From the NCBI GenBank assembly GCA_905214995.1, contig CAJMOT010000094.1, positions 1 to 9,172 on the forward strand: 9,172 bases of DNA, read 5' to 3'. Under the pieces are notes generated by a model, which did not search any database, was not told the origin of the DNA, and saw only the letters and a list, made by a program, of their open reading frames with translations. A program made the translations under genes and the position numbers. How positions within the stretch are numbered: position 1 is the first letter of the stretch; every line of letters starts with the position of its first letter. Below, in pieces: positions 7,580-9,172 of this stretch. The stretch comes from an uncultured bacterium. GTDB lineage: Bacteria; Verrucomicrobiota; Verrucomicrobiia; Opitutales; Intestinicryptomonadaceae.

Positions 7580-7973
7580 GCCGCAGCTTTCGGGGGAAGT
7601 CGTCGGGGTCGGAATAGACCTCGCGGACGTGGCGCGCATACGCGGGCTGCTCGAAAAGTACGGAAAATCGTTTTTAAGCAAAACCTTTGCGGACGCCGAG
7701 GCCGCCCATTGCATGGCGCGCGCCAACCCCGCCGAGGCGCTCGCCGCGAGGTTTGCGGCAAAAGAGGCGGTTGCGAAAGCCCTCGGCACGGGGTTTTCCG
7801 CCGGCGTCTCCCCAAGGGGGATAGCGATAGAAAACGCGCCGTCCGGCGCGCCGTTTGCGAGGCTCGACGAAGCCGCGCAGGCGGCGATGGAAAAGATCGG
7901 CGGCAAGAGGGTTTTGGTGAGCCTCACGCACCTCAAAGACTACGCGCAGGCGGTGGCGGTCATAACGAAATAA
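7569..7973 (+). CDS. acpS: holo-[acyl-carrier-protein] synthase AcpS
   Basis: This encodes 134 residues, close to the usual 120-130. AcpS transfers the 4'-phosphopantetheine arm of coenzyme A to a serine of apo-acyl carrier protein, activating it for fatty acid synthesis. The motifs are VGVGIDLADVARI (12-24) with the metal-binding aspartate D17, RFAAKEAVAKALGTG (61-75) with E66 and the conserved lysines, and the C-terminal VSLTHLKDYA (117-126). The gene overlaps the end of pdxJ by 11 bases. A TTG at 7560 is an alternative start, adding three residues; it has AAGGAG four bases upstream, better placed than for the ATG. I kept the ATG because the extra residues lie outside the conserved domain. 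The pairing of pdxJ with acpS is a common bacterial arrangement and supports both calls. Confidence 0.94.
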   Translation: MGSEPQLSGEVVGVGIDLADVARIRGLLEKYGKSFLSKTFADAEAAHCMARANPAEALAARFAAKEAVAKALGTGFSAGVSPRGIAIENAPSGAPFARLDEAAQAAMEKIGGKRVLVSLTHLKDYAQAVAVITK

Positions 7974-7974
7974 A

Positions 7975-9172
7975 ATGGAATGCCGCGCCCCCATAATGTC
8001 CTGCGCAGAGGCCGCCGAATTTGAAAGGCGGTTTTTCGCCCGCGGCGAATTTGGCGAGCGCGAGGCAATCCGGCGCGCCGGCGGCGGGATCGCAAAAGAG
8101 TTTTTAAGGGAGTTCGACATCGGCAATTCACCCCGCATAATCGCGATCGCCGGCGGCGGGCACAACGGCGCGGACGCCATCGCCGCCGCGTCTAAAATAT
8201 GCGGGGAAATCCCGGGCGCCTCCCTCTGCGTCGCGGCCGCCCCGCGCGAAAAGCGAAAACCCAACACCGCGCTCGAGCTCGACGCCCTGCTCTCAAGCGG
8301 CGCTAAAATCGAAAAAATATTTCCGCTCTCCGAGCTTCCGAACGTCCGCGGAAAATTCGATCTGGCGATAGAGGGGCTCGTCGGAATGACTTTCCGCCCG
8401 CCCGCGCGGGCGGAGCTGGGCGCGGCGATAGAGGCGGCAAACGCGCTGGACGCGCGGATAAAAATCAGCGCGGACATTCCCGCGGGGATCTCCGCCGACG
8501 CGCCGCAAGCCCCAGCTTTCCGCGCCGACGCCACATACGCCGCCGGAATCGCAAAGGACGCAATCTTCAAGCGCTTCAACAGGCCGTTTGCCGGAAGAAT
8601 CCGCTTTGTGGACATCGGGTTCTTCGACGCCGGCGCTCCCGATTCCGCAAGGGCCGTCGTCCTCCCGTCGATTTCCGAACCGTTGAAAGCCCTGCGCCCC
8701 GCGCTCTCCGACAAGAGGTCCTACGGGCACGCGTTCGTCCTCGCTGGGTCGCGGCGGTACCCGGGGGCGGCGCTCATGAACGTCAAAGCCGCGCTGCGCG
8801 GGGGCGCGGGGCTTGTGACCGCCTTCGTGCCGGAAACTTTCGCGGCGCAATTCGCCGCCGCCGATGAGTTGGGTATCCGCATGTACGCCAGCCGCGGCAG
8901 CATGGATCTGAGTAAGAAGGACGGCGGCCTGCCGCCGGACAGCGTGGTGCAGACGGTGGACGAGATCCTGCGCGACAGCGTCCACGCCATTGAAGCGTAC
9001 CACGATGCGTCCTACGGCGCCATGCACCGTGTGGCGCTGGCCCCCTGCTCCCCATTCTCCGTGTCCGCCGACCTGCTGCGCGAGAGCGCCAAGCTGGCTC
9101 GCCAGTACGGTGTACGGCTCCACACCCACCTGTGTGAGACCAAGGACGAGGAGAACTTCATGCTGGCGCGGG
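7975..9172 (+). CDS. nnr: NAD(P)HX epimerase/dehydratase (NnrE-NnrD) head, running in frame into an amidohydrolase; incomplete
   Basis: The frame opens with ATG one base after the acpS stop and stays open to the window edge (399 codons). Residues 1 to about 235 resemble the YjeF_N (NnrE) NAD(P)HX epimerase, with GGGHNGADA at 60-68 where GxGNNGGDG is usual, and SADIPAGISAD at 165-175. Residues from about 243 begin the YjeF_C (NnrD) ADP-dependent dehydratase: DKRSYGHAFVLAGSRRYPGA followed by GGAGLVTAFVPE. Together these normally repair hydrated NADH and NADPH in the cytoplasm. NnrD similarity stops near residue 294. Everything after residue 296 resembles a different enzyme, so the ATP/ADP-binding and catalytic parts of NnrD are absent. 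The normal protein would be about 500 residues. The epimerase motif changes suggest reduced or altered activity in that half. The first 294 residues are assigned with good confidence; the natural continuation is not in this window. Confidence 0.8.
   Translation, partial: MECRAPIMSCAEAAEFERRFFARGEFGEREAIRRAGGGIAKEFLREFDIGNSPRIIAIAGGGHNGADAIAAASKICGEIPGASLCVAAAPREKRKPNTALELDALLSSGAKIEKIFPLSELPNVRGKFDLAIEGLVGMTFRPPARAELGAAIEAANALDARIKISADIPAGISADAPQAPAFRADATYAAGIAKDAIFKRFNRPFAGRIRFVDIGFFDAGAPDSARAVVLPSISEPLKALRPALSDKRSYGHAFVLAGSRRYPGAALMNVKAALRGGAGLVTAFVPETFAAQFAAADELGIRMYASRGSMDLSKKDGGLPPDSVVQTVDEILRDSVHAIEAYHDASYGAMHRVALAPCSPFSVSADLLRESAKLARQYGVRLHTHLCETKDEENFMLAR
8863..9172 (+). pseudogene. 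internal fragment of an amidohydrolase (8-oxoguanine deaminase / hydroxyatrazine hydrolase type)
   Basis: From codon 297 of the Nnr frame the translation is that of an amidohydrolase-superfamily metalloenzyme: ELGIRMYASRGSMDLS, then KDGGLPPDSVV, HRVALAPCSPFSVSADLL and GVRLHTHLCETKDE. The ASRGSM, DGGLPPD, LAPCSPFSV and HTHLxET series is characteristic of 8-oxoguanine deaminases and their relatives such as hydroxyatrazine hydrolases, which deaminate or hydrolyse purine or triazine rings at a metal centre. The His in the HTHL segment is a metal ligand in that family. The N-terminal third with the HxH metal motif is missing to the left, and the rest is cut by the window edge. Lys codons are all AAG here (4 of 4) but mostly AAA in the Nnr head. 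It is probably DNA from elsewhere joined at about 8854-8865; whether by misassembly or recombination cannot be told from the sequence. Confidence 0.72.

Noticed and set aside
7674..9129. Long minus-strand frames opposite acpS and nnr
   Set aside because: They show no protein family features and cross the join between two unrelated genes, which a real gene would be unlikely to do.
8854..9172. A natural bifunctional NnrD-deaminase enzyme
   Set aside because: Both domains lack essential parts at the join, so a working fusion is implausible from this sequence. It is kept as a suspected chimera.

Overview
The window is a GC-rich, gene-dense bacterial chromosome segment with two blocks of genes that point away from each other. 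No tRNA, rRNA, CRISPR array, insertion sequence or phage gene is visible. The organism is probably a member of the PVC group, most likely Verrucomicrobiota. This is an inference from three things: a ThuA-like lipoprotein of the kind common in Planctomycetes and Verrucomicrobia, frequent ATA and AGG codons in a high-GC background, and few clear Shine-Dalgarno sequences. The taxon is not proven.

Left block (minus strand, read right to left). A ThuA-like lipoprotein gene (2877-3830) is followed, after a 126-bp gap, by a chemosensory operon. This consists of a methyl-accepting receptor with a Cache-type periplasmic sensor (512-2749), a CheW-type adaptor (69-512) and the first 24 codons of a third gene (1-72) that runs off the window. 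Neighbouring reading frames overlap by 1 and 4 bases. The receptor's signalling tip and the adaptor resemble WspA and WspB, so this is probably the start of a Wsp-like pathway. In Pseudomonas that pathway controls a diguanylate cyclase rather than flagella. The third gene is in the position of the CheR-type methyltransferase WspC.

Right block (plus strand). trkA (3980) - trkH (5334) - pdxJ (6812) - acpS (7569) - nnrE/nnrD (7975) are packed with gaps of 4 bases or less, or with small overlaps, and probably form one transcript. TrkA and TrkH form a potassium uptake system. PdxJ makes pyridoxine phosphate, AcpS activates acyl carrier protein, and Nnr repairs damaged NAD(P)H. A promoter-like sequence ends about 10 bases before the trkA start codon, so trkA may be translated from an almost leaderless mRNA.

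The most notable feature is at the right end. The Nnr frame is normal through about residue 294, early in its kinase domain. It then continues without a stop or frameshift into about 100 residues of an unrelated amidohydrolase of the 8-oxoguanine deaminase / hydroxyatrazine hydrolase type, up to the window edge. Both partners are incomplete at the join. This is either an assembly chimera, which is the most likely explanation, or a real recombination product.
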